Shown one piece after another: positions 45,681 through 55,212 of a stretch of 64,000 bases of DNA; positions within the stretch are counted from its first letter, which is position 1, and each line of letters starts with the position of its first letter. The position numbers were made by a program, and so were the translations under genes. The stretch spans positions 1-64,000 of the forward strand of contig CAVOHC010000013.1 in the NCBI GenBank assembly GCA_963695645.1, read 5' to 3'. Origin of the DNA: DATBGO01 sp963695645. GTDB taxonomy: Bacteria > Actinomycetota > Actinomycetes > Streptosporangiales > Streptosporangiaceae. The notes under the pieces are model-generated. The model searched no databases, was not told where the DNA came from, and saw nothing but the letters and a program-made list of their open reading frames with translations.

Positions 45681-48104
45681 ATGACGAGCACATCCAATCC
45701 GCCTCGCGACAACGTTGCCGATGCCCCACCTCCCGCCAGCGACTCACGCGCGCTTTCTGCAAGCGTCAGGAGGGGGGCTCTCTGGATCGTCGCGAGCAAC
45801 GTCTTGCTGCGCCTAGCTAATGTCCTGATCACGGCCGTCGTGGCGCATATTCTCTCCCCGCACGACTTTGGCGTTTTCGCTGTGGCCTTGACCGTATACG
45901 TCATTGTGGGCAGCATCGCTGACGCCGGCGTCTCATCCTGCTTGTTTCGTGCCGACCTTGATATTGACAGCCTAGCGCCGACTGTAGCTACCATCGCATT
46001 GGCATCGAGTGCGATACTGGCTGTCGTAATGGTGGCCTTCGCTAAGCCGATCGCGGTCGCGCTTGGCTCGGCGGCGGCTGTCGGCCCGATCAGGATTATG
46101 GCATTGTCCGTACTTTTCACGGGTGTTTTCGCTGTTCCGAATGCCCAGCTGATCAGGGATTTCAGGCAGAACAAGATATTCCTGGCCAATGCCATCAGCT
46201 TCGTTCCCTCCACCGCGCTGCTCATCATCCTGGCAGAAGCCGGAGGTGGCGCTACGGCCTTTGCGTGGTCGAGGGTTGTAGGACAGTTCATTTTGGGCTG
46301 TGTGCTGATCGCCGCGGCGCCGCGGCACTATCGGCCCGGTCTTGCGCGAAGCGCCCTATCCGTGGTACTCAGGTTCGGAATACCGCTGGCCGGCGCCAAC
46401 TTTGTGAACTACACGCTCCTGAACGTCGATTACGCATTCGTCGGCCACCTCTTGGGCGCCGCTGCCCTCGGTGTGTATATGCTGGCCTATACGCTGGCGT
46501 CCGCACCATACAGTGTTCTGGGCGCAGTAATCAACAATGTCTCGATGCCCGCATTCTCCCGGGTTAAGCACGACCCCGCCGTGCTGAAGGACGCGTTGGC
46601 CGCCGCGCTGCGCACGGTCTCACTGATAGTAATGCCGATGTGTGCCATGACCGCGGCGCTGGCCCGCCCGCTCATACTGACGCTGTACGGTGCAAAATGG
46701 GCAGCGGCCGCTAATGTTCTCATCGTTCTCTCGCTCTATGGTGCGGTCTTCGTCATATGTCTTCTATTCGCAAATGTAATCACCAGCTTCGGCCGGACTA
46801 AATTGCTCCTCGTCCTTCAGCTGATCTGGATTGGCGCCCTGGTCCCAGCCATGGCGCTAGGCGTGCACATGGATGGCATCGTAGGTGCGGCCTATGCTCA
46901 CGTACTGATAATTGTTCCTATCGTCCTGCCGACTTACTTGCTGGCCCTGAAGCGCGTAACCGGCGTCGGCCTCACGGCGCTGTGGAAGGTCCCCCTCCCT
47001 GCGCTTCTGGCTTCGTCAGCGGCGGCTCTCGCGGCTCGTGGCGCGGCCTCGCAGCTCAACGGCCCGATAGCCCAGCTCATAGCCGGGCTCGCGGCCGGTG
47101 GGCTGGTCTACCTCATTTGCGCTGGACATCAAATTGCAGCCATGCTCGGCGGGGGACGGGTTCCTGAGCGCGTCCTGCACTTCTATAGCTCGGCGACCAG
47201 GCTGCTGAGGTTGTCGCCCCGCGCCCCGGCGAAGCACTCTGCCAGGCACGACGGCGGACCTGCCGCGGAAGCGCTCAAGGACACCGGCCCTGCGCCCGCG
47301 AGCATCCTGGCCGACGCGGGGAGGCAGCCGGGCGCCGATCCGCCCGCGGGCCTGGCGTTGGGCGCCAACCTCACGAATGGCAACCGTCAGGGAGGCTGGC
47401 TGGCCCAGGCGGTTGCGTTGCATGAACGCACCCTGGCAGACCGGGAGCGGCTGCTCGGTCCTGACCACCCTCACACTCTGGCGTCCCGTGTCAACCTCGC
47501 CTACGCCTACGGCCAAGCAGGCTGGCTGGCGAAGACGATCCCCCTTTACGAACGAATTTCTGCCGACTGGATGCGGCTGCTCGGCTCCGACCATCTGAGG
47601 ACCCTGCGTTCCAGCAACTACCTCGCCGCCGCCTACCATCAGGCGGGACGCCTGGCCGAAGCGATCCCCCTCTACGAACGAACCCTCGCCGACCGGTGGC
47701 GCATGCTTGGCCCTGAGCACACTAGCACCCTGCGCTCGAGCGAATACCTCGCCGCCTGCTACCGCGAGGCGGGACGCCCGGCAGATGCGATCCCGCTCTA
47801 TCAGCGAGCGCTGGCAGGCTGGCGCCAACTGCTTGGCCCCGACCACCCCGTCACCCTGCGCTTCGGCGAATACCTCGCCGCCTGCTACCGCGAGGCGGGA
47901 CACCCGGCAGAAGCGATTCCCCTCTATGAAGAAACCCTCGCGCGCTGTACCCGGGTGCTGGGAAACGATCACACTTTGACACGAGAAGTGCGCCGCGATC
48001 TCAGCGTGGCTCAGGAGCTAACCGCCAGCCGAGGCCGTCACCTAGGTCCTTCCGGGGGGAGGGAAGAGGATCATCATCAGCGTGACGCCGAGAGCCGTCG
48101 GTAG
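45681..48104 (+). CDS. Wzx-type flippase fused to C-terminal TPRs
   Basis: The 807-residue protein has two parts. Residues 25-490 are a polysaccharide flippase of the MATE/MVF superfamily: ALWIVASNVLLRLANVLITA, HILSPHDFGVFAVALTVYV, the amphipathic VPNAQLIRDFRQNKIF and about 12-14 TMs. It should carry undecaprenyl-linked repeat units across the membrane. After a linker of about 70 residues, five 42-residue TPRs (about 570-780) follow, with units like AEAIPLYERTLADRWRMLGP and TLRSSEYLAACYREAGR. These are of the kinesin-light-chain type. One uninterrupted frame spans both, with no stop or good ribosome site at the junction. The TPR half would lie in the cytoplasm and could dock partner enzymes. 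I know of no flippase with this tail. Confidence 0.85.
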   Translation: MTSTSNPPRDNVADAPPPASDSRALSASVRRGALWIVASNVLLRLANVLITAVVAHILSPHDFGVFAVALTVYVIVGSIADAGVSSCLFRADLDIDSLAPTVATIALASSAILAVVMVAFAKPIAVALGSAAAVGPIRIMALSVLFTGVFAVPNAQLIRDFRQNKIFLANAISFVPSTALLIILAEAGGGATAFAWSRVVGQFILGCVLIAAAPRHYRPGLARSALSVVLRFGIPLAGANFVNYTLLNVDYAFVGHLLGAAALGVYMLAYTLASAPYSVLGAVINNVSMPAFSRVKHDPAVLKDALAAALRTVSLIVMPMCAMTAALARPLILTLYGAKWAAAANVLIVLSLYGAVFVICLLFANVITSFGRTKLLLVLQLIWIGALVPAMALGVHMDGIVGAAYAHVLIIVPIVLPTYLLALKRVTGVGLTALWKVPLPALLASSAAALAARGAASQLNGPIAQLIAGLAAGGLVYLICAGHQIAAMLGGGRVPERVLHFYSSATRLLRLSPRAPAKHSARHDGGPAAEALKDTGPAPASILADAGRQPGADPPAGLALGANLTNGNRQGGWLAQAVALHERTLADRERLLGPDHPHTLASRVNLAYAYGQAGWLAKTIPLYERISADWMRLLGSDHLRTLRSSNYLAAAYHQAGRLAEAIPLYERTLADRWRMLGPEHTSTLRSSEYLAACYREAGRPADAIPLYQRALAGWRQLLGPDHPVTLRFGEYLAACYREAGHPAEAIPLYEETLARCTRVLGNDHTLTREVRRDLSVAQELTASRGRHLGPSGGREEDHHQRDAESRR

Positions 48105-48229
48105 AAGCCCAGCGTTACAGCGAGCGGTAGTGGCAGCCGAACTGCCTGGTTCAGCGATCGACTCCGTCGTGCCGCCGCTAAACAGGGAAACCCGGATCTG
48201 GTGGCAGACCAGGTAGGTCATGACACGCC

Positions 48230-49357
48230 CTAGCCTGAGGAACCGTACTGGATCGGCACGTTGATCACCTGAACGCTAGCCCAGGCCGCGGCGCCCAGCC
48301 GCCACACCGTGAGCCTCGACCCCGAGACGGCCAACGCGTCGTACCCGCCGCCGGTCCCGGGCGCGAGCGTCGCGGTTCCCGCCGGAACGGGCTGCAGCGC
48401 CCGCCAGGTTCCTCCCGCGGCCACGGCCACCGCCCGGCCGCCGCCGAGCAGTACCCAGACACCCCCGCCCGGCACGAACCCGGACGCGGTGACGCCCCCG
48501 GCCGCCGGGACCGGAGCCGACACCGTCCAGCGCGCACCGTCCCGCCACGCCGCCAGCAGGTCAGCGCCGGCCAGCAGTAGCGCCGCGTCGCCGCCGGACG
48601 TCCGGGCGAGCCCGAGGACCCGCACCTGATCCCCGCCGAACCCCGCGGGCAACGCCGGCCCAGCCGCCTGCCACGTCCCGCCGCTGTCGGCGAAAACCCC
48701 GACCATACCCCGCCGCTGGCAGCTTCCCGCCACCATTGGTGTGTCATTGGGGCCGAACGAAACCGCGTTCACTGACGCCAGCCCGCAATTGCGACCGGGG
48801 GCCGATGCCGCCAGCGCGTCCAGCGTGGTCAGCTGCGACCACTGACCGGCGGTCGCAGCGGAGGCGGTCGGCGCAGCTTCGATGGTGCCGTCGCTCAGCA
48901 GCGCGAGGGCCCGGCCCGACGTCCCGACCGCCATGGCATCCGGGACGTCGGCCAGGTCCGCGTCGAGCAGCCCGGGTGTCCAGCTCGTCCCCGCATCGCT
49001 GCTCATCGCCAGGGGAGAGAAGGCCAGCTGCTGGCTCGGGCGCACCCCGACCAGCAGCGACGTCCCCGCGGCGCCGCCCGCCGCGACGAGCCCGCCGTTG
49101 TCGGCCACGCCCGGCGGGGTGACCAGCGACCAGCTGCTGGCGCCCGCGGGACGCACGAACAGTTGCCAGAAGTTGTTCTGCGAGCCGCCTGGCTTGCCCA
49201 TGACCGCGATCGCCCAGGTGCCCTGCGGGGTGACCAACGAGGCGGCCAGCGGCGCGCTGTGGACCACGGTGCTCGGCAGGGCCACCGGAGAGACCTGCGA
49301 CCCGCAGCCGGCCACCAGGGCGGTCAGCAGCCCGGCGAGAACGGCACGCCGGATCAC
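48230..49357 (-). CDS. Secreted lipoprotein, probable beta-propeller
   Basis: The 375-residue protein starts with GTG at 49357 and has a lipobox signal (RRAVLAGLLTALVAGCGSQ). The rest is a run of beta-strand motifs with SSDAGTSWTPG and AWRDGARWTVSAP, like the Asp-box repeats of sialidase/exo-alpha propellers. No catalytic residues stand out. It is anchored outside the membrane. The start overlaps the stop of the SCO1-like gene by four bases, so the two are coupled. I do not recognise a named family. Confidence 0.65.
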   Translation of the reverse strand: MIRRAVLAGLLTALVAGCGSQVSPVALPSTVVHSAPLAASLVTPQGTWAIAVMGKPGGSQNNFWQLFVRPAGASSWSLVTPPGVADNGGLVAAGGAAGTSLLVGVRPSQQLAFSPLAMSSDAGTSWTPGLLDADLADVPDAMAVGTSGRALALLSDGTIEAAPTASAATAGQWSQLTTLDALAASAPGRNCGLASVNAVSFGPNDTPMVAGSCQRRGMVGVFADSGGTWQAAGPALPAGFGGDQVRVLGLARTSGGDAALLLAGADLLAAWRDGARWTVSAPVPAAGGVTASGFVPGGGVWVLLGGGRAVAVAAGGTWRALQPVPAGTATLAPGTGGGYDALAVSGSRLTVWRLGAAAWASVQVINVPIQYGSSG

Positions 49358-50136
49358 GGGATGGCCAGCGCCTGGCGGGCGTACTGACTGAGCAGCACGG
49401 AGAATGAGGACTTGGTGCTCGCAGTGCCGGGCCCGGGATCGGCGCTCATTTCCTCGCGGATGTTGCCGGACCGGTCGATGATCACCGCCACGTCGTTGTG
49501 CGCGGCCATCGCACCCGCAGGCAGGTTCTGCACCGTGATCCCGTACTGCTGCCAGACCTGGCCCAGCTGGCTGAGGGACCCGGTCAGGTACAGCCAGTTC
49601 GGCACGGTGTTGAGCCCTTCCTCACGGTCGAATGCCTGGGTGAACGTCACGGCCCGGTAGGCCGGGTTGGCTACGACGGCGACCAGCTCGACCTTGGAGT
49701 CCGCGGATCCCAGCAGGACTCCGGCCTCCTTGAACTCCTGCGCGATGAGCGGGCAGTCCGTGGTGCACACCGGGTCGAGGAAGGTCATCAGCACGACCTT
49801 GCCGCGCAGGCTGGCCAGCGAGACCATCTGGCCGTTCTGGTCGGTGAGCTGGAAAGCCGGCGCCGGGCTGTCCTCCGGGTTGTTGCTTCCCACGATGGCC
49901 AGCGCCAGGATCGGATCCGCGGTCCGGTTGACCGCCGCCGCGACCATCGGGGCGGCCCCGAGCAGGATTACGGCCACTGCGGCGACCGCGGCGACCGACC
50001 GGGCGCTGGCGGTCGCGAGCATGACCCCCAGCGCCTTCGGCGCCAGCGGCTTCAACCAGGCCCCGCTCGCTACTGCGATCCGTCCAGCTCGGTTCCGCCT
50101 CGCGCCCCCCGCCCGCCTCCTGCGCGCCGGCGGCAA
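49354..50136 (-). CDS. SCO1/SenC-like thioredoxin-fold membrane protein
   Basis: The frame encodes 260 residues from 50136. A later ATG at 50022 gives a better signal anchor (ARSVAAVAAVAVILLGAAPM) and avoids overlap with the membrane gene upstream. The outer domain has the SCO1 pattern: FQLTDQNGQMVSLASLRGKV, then VLMTFLDPVCTTDCPLIAQE with a CxxxC pair. AYRAVTFTQAFDREEGLNTV and WLYLTGSLSQLGQVWQQYGI follow, then HNDVAVIIDRSG. SCO1 proteins move copper to cytochrome oxidase or keep thiols reduced. No oxidase gene is nearby, so a thiol redox role with its neighbours is equally likely. Confidence 0.78.
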   Translation of the reverse strand: MPPARRRRAGGARRNRAGRIAVASGAWLKPLAPKALGVMLATASARSVAAVAAVAVILLGAAPMVAAAVNRTADPILALAIVGSNNPEDSPAPAFQLTDQNGQMVSLASLRGKVVLMTFLDPVCTTDCPLIAQEFKEAGVLLGSADSKVELVAVVANPAYRAVTFTQAFDREEGLNTVPNWLYLTGSLSQLGQVWQQYGITVQNLPAGAMAAHNDVAVIIDRSGNIREEMSADPGPGTASTKSSFSVLLSQYARQALAIP

Positions 50137-51289
50137 CCTGGGCCGCCTCGGTCGCCAGTGCCTCGTGCGGCGCCGGGGTGAGGGCGAGGTAGCCAGCTGA
50201 GTACAGCAGCATCCAGGGGATCATGCTGTTCGGGTCGGTGCCGAGCCCGCCGAGGAAGCCGAGGTCCTGGACCAGCACCCAGACGGCCAGGCCGAACACG
50301 ATGCCGAACCACACCGCGTACCGCACCAGCCGGGGACGCCCCGCTCAGGAAGATCGCGCCGATCCCGGCGAGCACGAGCACGACCACCAGGTTGACCGCG
50401 AAGCCATTCCGGCCGTGAACGACTCGAAGCCGGACAGCAGGGACGACAGGAAGCGCGGCTGGGGGGTCGCCGACATCGTCCGGACCATGTCGGCCAGGGT
50501 TCCCGGCCGACCCGCGATGGTGCCCTGCCAGTAGCCGCGGCCGGGCCAGGCCTGCAGCACCGCCATGCCGATGGAGAAGAGCCCGGTGCCGCCCAGCAGC
50601 CGCCGCCCGAGCCTTGGGCTCCGCCAGGCACCTTCGGGCAGCGCGATGAGCGCCCCGGCGATGACATAGAGCAGGACGGCCCCGGGCGCCCCGGTCAGCC
50701 AGCTCAGGCCGGGCGCGAAGATCCCGCCGAACGACTCCCCGAACACCCACACGGCAAGCCCCCAGGCCATGCTTGCCAGCCCGGCCAGCCTGGACCACGG
50801 CCCGTGCGCCGCGATGATGAGCCAGGCGCCGATGCCGACCTGGATCCACACCGTAGCCGCGCCGGACTGGACGGGGTGGTAGGACCAGATGGTCCCGCCC
50901 CAGTTGACCAGGTGCTGGACCCAGGGTGGCGACGACGCGGCGATCGGCTCGATGACCTGCGAGGCCAGCCCGGCCGCCATCTTCGGCTGGGCCTGCAAGA
51001 TCCCGTCCAGGATCCAGAGCAGCCCGAACCCCACCCGCAGCAGCCGCCGGGCCGCCGGTTCCGCCGATCCGCCGATCCGCCAGCGCCGGACCGCCGGGCC
51101 AGCGGTCCGGTTCCCCGCGGTCGGCTTGGTGACGGGGGCGGTGCGCCTCCAGGCATGGGCCGCGGCCCATGCCCCCCCGAGGAGCGCGATGAGGATCAGG
51201 GCGATCGTGCCCTGGTGCAGCAGCGCAGACCTGAAGGCGGCGACTAGCGTCGGGTCGGCCGGACTGAGGCCTGAGTTCATGCCGGGCAT
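50070..51289 (-). pseudogene. DoxX-like integral membrane protein, frameshifted
   Basis: From ATG 51289 the protein reads MPGMNSGLSPADPTLVAAFR, a first TM (GTIALILIALLGGAWAAAHA) and a DoxX-like block (RLLRVGFGLLWILDGILQAQ), with PPWVQHLVNWGGTIWSYHPV after it. Further TMs follow. Near 50410 the frame breaks: NGFAVNLVVVLVLAGIGAIF reads in a second frame and VWFGIVFGLAVWVLVQDLGF in a third (break near 50335). A last TM (MIPWMLLYSAGYLALTPAPH) ends it. The TAG at 50070 is a possible original stop. It starts the minus-strand set with the SCO1-like and lipoprotein genes. Function is unknown; DoxX-like proteins often serve respiratory or redox complexes. Confidence 0.55.
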
Positions 51290-51910
51290 CGAATCCGCTC
51301 CGTCCTCAGCCCGTCTACGGTAGCTGCGCATCCTCCCGCGGCACGGGCGCGGCGGGTTCGCGTGCGGCCCGGCCAAGTGTCAGGAACTGCGAGCTCGATG
51401 CCGGGGATCAAGCGTGGCGTCGACACTCGGCGTGCACGAAGCCCCGCGACTGACATATCGCCCCCCCCACGAACGAAAAGTAGATAACTCTCCAAGACGA
51501 AGACGCGTAAATGGCTCTGTTGGATGGCGCAAGCTAGGTCACGAACTGGTGACGGTGGCCGTGCTTCCCGCTCCGGAGGGGTGCCCAGACGCGGGCCGCC
51601 ACGTGCGCAGCGAGCTGGCGGGACCGGTGGCCAGCCCGGCTGCATGCCGGTCGCGGGCTTGGCACCGACGGGTGTGCGGCAGCATCCGATTGCCCTGGTA
51701 GCGGGCTTGGTTGTCAACCCGACGAAGTTGGGCAGCTGCGGATGTATCACCACAGGGCTGCGGCAGGTCCTATATCGGTATCCCGGCCGCCTGCCCTGGC
51801 TGGTCGGTGAGACTCAGGCCCGTTGAGCCCACTAAAGCGGAGGGGGCGTTCGTGACGCTAGGGAGTCGACGGGCATGACGTTCCGGAAGGAGCCCGTGGA
51901 GAGGAGGCGC
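51290..51910. other. Divergent promoter region, no gene
   Basis: This gap separates the minus-strand redox genes from the plus-strand sugar genes. Frames here lack domains. A run of nine C at 51463-51471 and an AT-rich patch at 51474-51500 stand out. The Gfo/Idh gene has a strong ribosome site (GGAGAGGAGG) at its end. Confidence 0.35.
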
Positions 51911-52961
51911 ATGGACGCGCCAGTTGGCGTGGCCGTCGTGGGAGCCGGGTACTGGGGACCCAATCTGGTTCGGAACTTCGACCGATGCCAGGCTACCGAT
52001 TTGCGGTGGGTATGTGATCTCGACGTCGAACGCGCGCGTTCTACAGTGGGCGCCACGCCGGGATTGGCATCACTGACCAGCTTGATCAGGTCCTGGACGA
52101 TCCGTCCGTCGAAGCGGTCGCCATCGCCACCCCCGTCAACACCCACCTCTCGATCGCAGCCGCCGCGATTGAGGCCGGGCGCCATGTGATGGTCGAGAAG
52201 CCCCTGGCGGCAAGTGTTGGTGAGGGAGAGAAGATCGTCGAGCTAGCCAGCACGCATGGCGTCACGCTGATGTGTGATCACACGTTCTGCTATACGCCTG
52301 CGGTGGAGCACATTCGCAAACTCGTGGCCGCTGGTGAGCTCGGGGACATACATTACGTTGATTCGGTCCGGATCAACCTCGGCCCTGTTCAGCCAGACAT
52401 TGACGTTTTCTGGGACCTAGGCCCGCACGACCTGTCGATCCTCGACTTCGTACTCCCGGCCGACCAGCAGCCCTTGGCCGTGTCTGCACACGGTGCCGAT
52501 CCCATCGGCGCCGGTAGACCATGCGTCGGTTACCTCACCATGCCGCTGCCCGGAGGCGCACTCGCGGCAGTACATATGAACTGGCTGAGTCCGACAAAAA
52601 TCCGGCGAGGCGTCATTGGCGGATCGCGCCGGATGCTGGTCTGGGACGACCTGAACCCCACCCAGCGCATCAGTCTCTATGACAAGGGTATCGATAAAGT
52701 CGACGATCCGCTCGGACGGTGATGAGAGACGGCGAAAGATGATCTCCTACCGATCCGGGGACATGGTGTTCACAGGCTCTTTCTGAAACCGAAGCTCTGC
52801 AGAATGCAGTAACCGAGTTTGCGGCGGCTATCCGGGAACGTAGGGCACCGATGACCGACGGCCAAGCGGGCCTGCGCGTCCTGCGTCTGCTCGCCGCGGC
52901 GTCACGGAGCCTCGAGGCTGGCGGTGCGCTTGTCGCGCCCGGCGATCCGCTGCGGTGGTGA
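51911..52961 (+). pseudogene. Gfo/Idh/MocA sugar dehydrogenase, frameshifted
   Basis: From ATG 51911: MDAPVGVAVVGAGYWGPNLV is the Rossmann start. Near 52050 the frame shifts and continues as TDQLDQVLDDPSVEAVAIAT, then RHVMVEKPLAASVGEGEKIV with the conserved EKP and INLGPVQPDIDVFWDLGPHD. After DDPLGR at 52720 it shifts again (MISYRSGDMV), and once more near 52780 into ALSETEALQNAVTEFAAAIR and the C-terminus. The full-length protein would be about 345 residues. This branch includes WlbA/WbpB-type 3-dehydrogenases that work with a DegT aminotransferase and a NeuD-type acyltransferase. Both partners lie at 55-57 kb on the other strand. Confidence 0.65.
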
Positions 52962-52963
52962 GT

Positions 52964-53927
52964 ATGCGACCGAGATATGTCATAACAGGCGGCGCGGGTT
53001 TTATCGGATCTCACCTCGCCGAGCGCCTGGTAAGCCAAGCCGACATCGTGCTTTTCGAGAACCTGCGCCGCAACTCGTTGCGATTGACGGATCTGGCCGA
53101 GCGACCAGAAGTCCAGCTCGTGGAAGGCGACATTCGTGATCGATCACTTGTCGCGAGCCTCGTAAAAAATGCCGATGCGGTCTTCCACCTTGCCGCCATC
53201 GCTGGCGTATCGAGTTACTATGCTGAGCCAGAAACTACACTTCGGGTGAACATCGATGGCACCGCTGCGGTTGTGGACGCGGTTCGTCGCCGCTGGAGTT
53301 CCCAGGCTGGTTTACCTTTTTACGAGCGAGGTCCATGGCCCAGATGCACATGACGTGGATGAGGAATCCCCCTGCGCTATCGGGCCTTCATCCGATCGTC
53401 GCTGGGTGTACGCTACCAGCAAGCTTGCCGGCGAACATCTTGTCCTCCGGGCTGGTGAGAGCCATGGGTTCGCAGCGACCGTGCTCCGGCCGTTCAACGT
53501 GTACGGCCCACGCCAGATCGGCGAAGGAGCTATCCGCAACTTCTGTGTCGCGGCTGTAACCGGCGTTCCGCTCGAGGTCTATGGCGATGGCTCCGCGGTG
53601 CGCGCGTGGTGCTACGTCGATGACTTTGTAACGGCGGCGGTCAGTACGCTAACAACCCCCCCGCAGTTGGTCAGGTCTTTAATATCGGCAACCCGGATCG
53701 GCAATCGATACCAACGCGCTCGCTGAATTGATCGTGTCGATAGTGCCTGGATCAAAGTCAGCCGGTCACGTCGACCATGCGGAGGTACCCTACGGACCCG
53801 ATAATCGAGAAGGCGCGAGGATCCTATCCTTCGAACCGCGCGTCGGTCTCGGTGAAGGGTGCGGCGGACGATTGAGTGGACCAGATCGCAGCTTCCAGGA
53901 GGCTCGCTGTCACCGCCAGTGTCATAG
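52964..53927 (+). pseudogene. NAD-dependent sugar epimerase/dehydratase, frameshifted
   Basis: From ATG 52964 (GTG 52955 also possible): RPRYVITGGAGFIGSHLAER has the GxxGxxG motif, and DAVFHLAAIAGVSSYYAEPE follows. Near 53295 the frame changes to VAAGVPRLVYLFTSEVHGPD, WVYATSKLAGEHLVLRAG (YxxxK) and TVLRPFNVYGPRQIGEGAIR. It breaks again near 53660 (AVGQVFNIGNPD), 53715 and 53870, ending as RRTIEWTRSQLPGGSLS with TAG at 53925. This is an extended SDR acting on nucleotide sugars, close to UDP-glucose 4-epimerase or UDP-xylose synthase; the substrate is open. It starts three bases after the Gfo/Idh stop. Confidence 0.65.
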
Positions 53928-55206
53928 GCGTAGGGAAGATGGGCCTGCCTGTCGCCGTCTGGATCGCCAGCCAGGGTGCGAAGGTGTGGGCCTGCGACCA
54001 AAACCCCGCCATCGTCGAGGCGATCAAGACCGGCCAGCCGGATGTGGAGAGCCAGGCGTCCGCGAGGGCTGGCCAGAGCCTGAGCTGGCCGGTTGCTCGT
54101 CACGACGGACAGCCACTAAGGCTGTCGCTGACAGCGAAGTGGTGATCGTAATCGTGCCTGCCGTTCTGACGGCGGAAACACGCGGATCTTCGTAACCTGG
54201 AGGCCTTCCAGGAATATCGCCCAAGGACTGCGACCGGGGACCTCGTGGTCTACGAGACGACGGTCCCGGTAGGAACCACGCGCGAGCGGATGATTCCCAT
54301 TCTTCGCTCCAGCGGGCTAGAGCCCGGCGGGACTTTCCGTCGCCTACTCTCCGGAACGAGTCAAGAGTCGACTCGTCATGCGCTACCTAAGCGAAACCCC
54401 GAAAATCATCGGCGGATTCGATGACCAGTCCGCCGCGGCTGGTCATCCTTTTATCACACGTATCTCGGGGCTCCGGTGATCGATGTCGGCCCACTTGAGG
54501 CAGCCGAGTTCGTCAAACTCGCCGGCATGGTATACCGGGACGTAAACATCGCCCTAGCGAATCAGCTGGCTGCATATGCCGAGGCCGTCGGCTTCGAATA
54601 GTGCCGATCCTCGAGCTGCCAATACCGACGGGGAAACCGCGTTGCTCAAGCCCGGCATCGGGGTCGGGGGCCATTGCACCCCGGTGTCGCCGTACTTCCT
54701 GCTGGACGACGCGGCACGCGAGGCATGGATCTCTCGCTCGCCGCCGGCGCTCGCGAGGTGAACGATCTTCAAGCAGGCCGCGCCGTGGCTCGGCTCGAAA
54801 GGGCCTCGGCGGCCTGGCCGGGCGGCGGGTCGGACCTCGGGCTCGGGTTCCGGCCGGATGTCAAGGGACACATCTGCTCTCCGACGTTCCTCGTCGAAGC
54901 CTCGCTGCGGTCCTACCGGGCTGACGCCCGGGTGCATGACCCCCTGTATACAGATGCGGAACTGGCCGCGCATGGCTTCGGTGCCTGGCACCCAGCCAAC
55001 TGAGCGGCTGGGCACCCGAAGCCCTCGTGTTGGTAACGGGCCACAGCGCGTTCGCTGACCTGGATTTCGTGGCCCTGCGCCAGGCCGGCCTCGGGGCGGT
55101 GGTCGATGGGCGACGGTTCTGGAGCAGGCGCGGTGAAACGCTCGGGCTCAGCTATCTGGGCGTGGGCCTGGCAGACATGCCGCTGACTCGTGAGCCGGTT
55201 TCGTGA
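53876..55206 (+). pseudogene. UDP-N-acetyl-hexosamine dehydrogenase-like, frameshifted
   Basis: Pieces in order: VTASVIGVGKMGLPVAVWIA (Rossmann start); KAVADSEVVIVIVPAVLTAE; DLVVYETTVPVGTTRERMIP; EAAEFVKLAGMVYRDVNIAL; then PGIGVGGHCTPVSPYFLLDD with the catalytic Cys. The C-terminus has DVKGHICSPTFLVEASLRSY and VLVTGHSAFADLDFVALRQA. They lie in changing frames with at least six breaks between 54050 and 55010. The GGHCxPxxP form of the active site is typical of the WecC/WbpA group that oxidises UDP-ManNAc or UDP-GlcNAc, unlike the GGSCLPKD form at 30.8 kb. So the locus once had two different uronate-forming enzymes. The start is approximate and overlaps the epimerase end. Confidence 0.65.
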
Positions 55207-55212
55207 CTTCTA

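Noticed and set aside
47392..48020. Regular repeats of about 126 bases, considered as a non-coding or CRISPR-like array
   Set aside because: The repeats code in frame for 42-residue TPR units. They vary at third positions and have no unique spacers.
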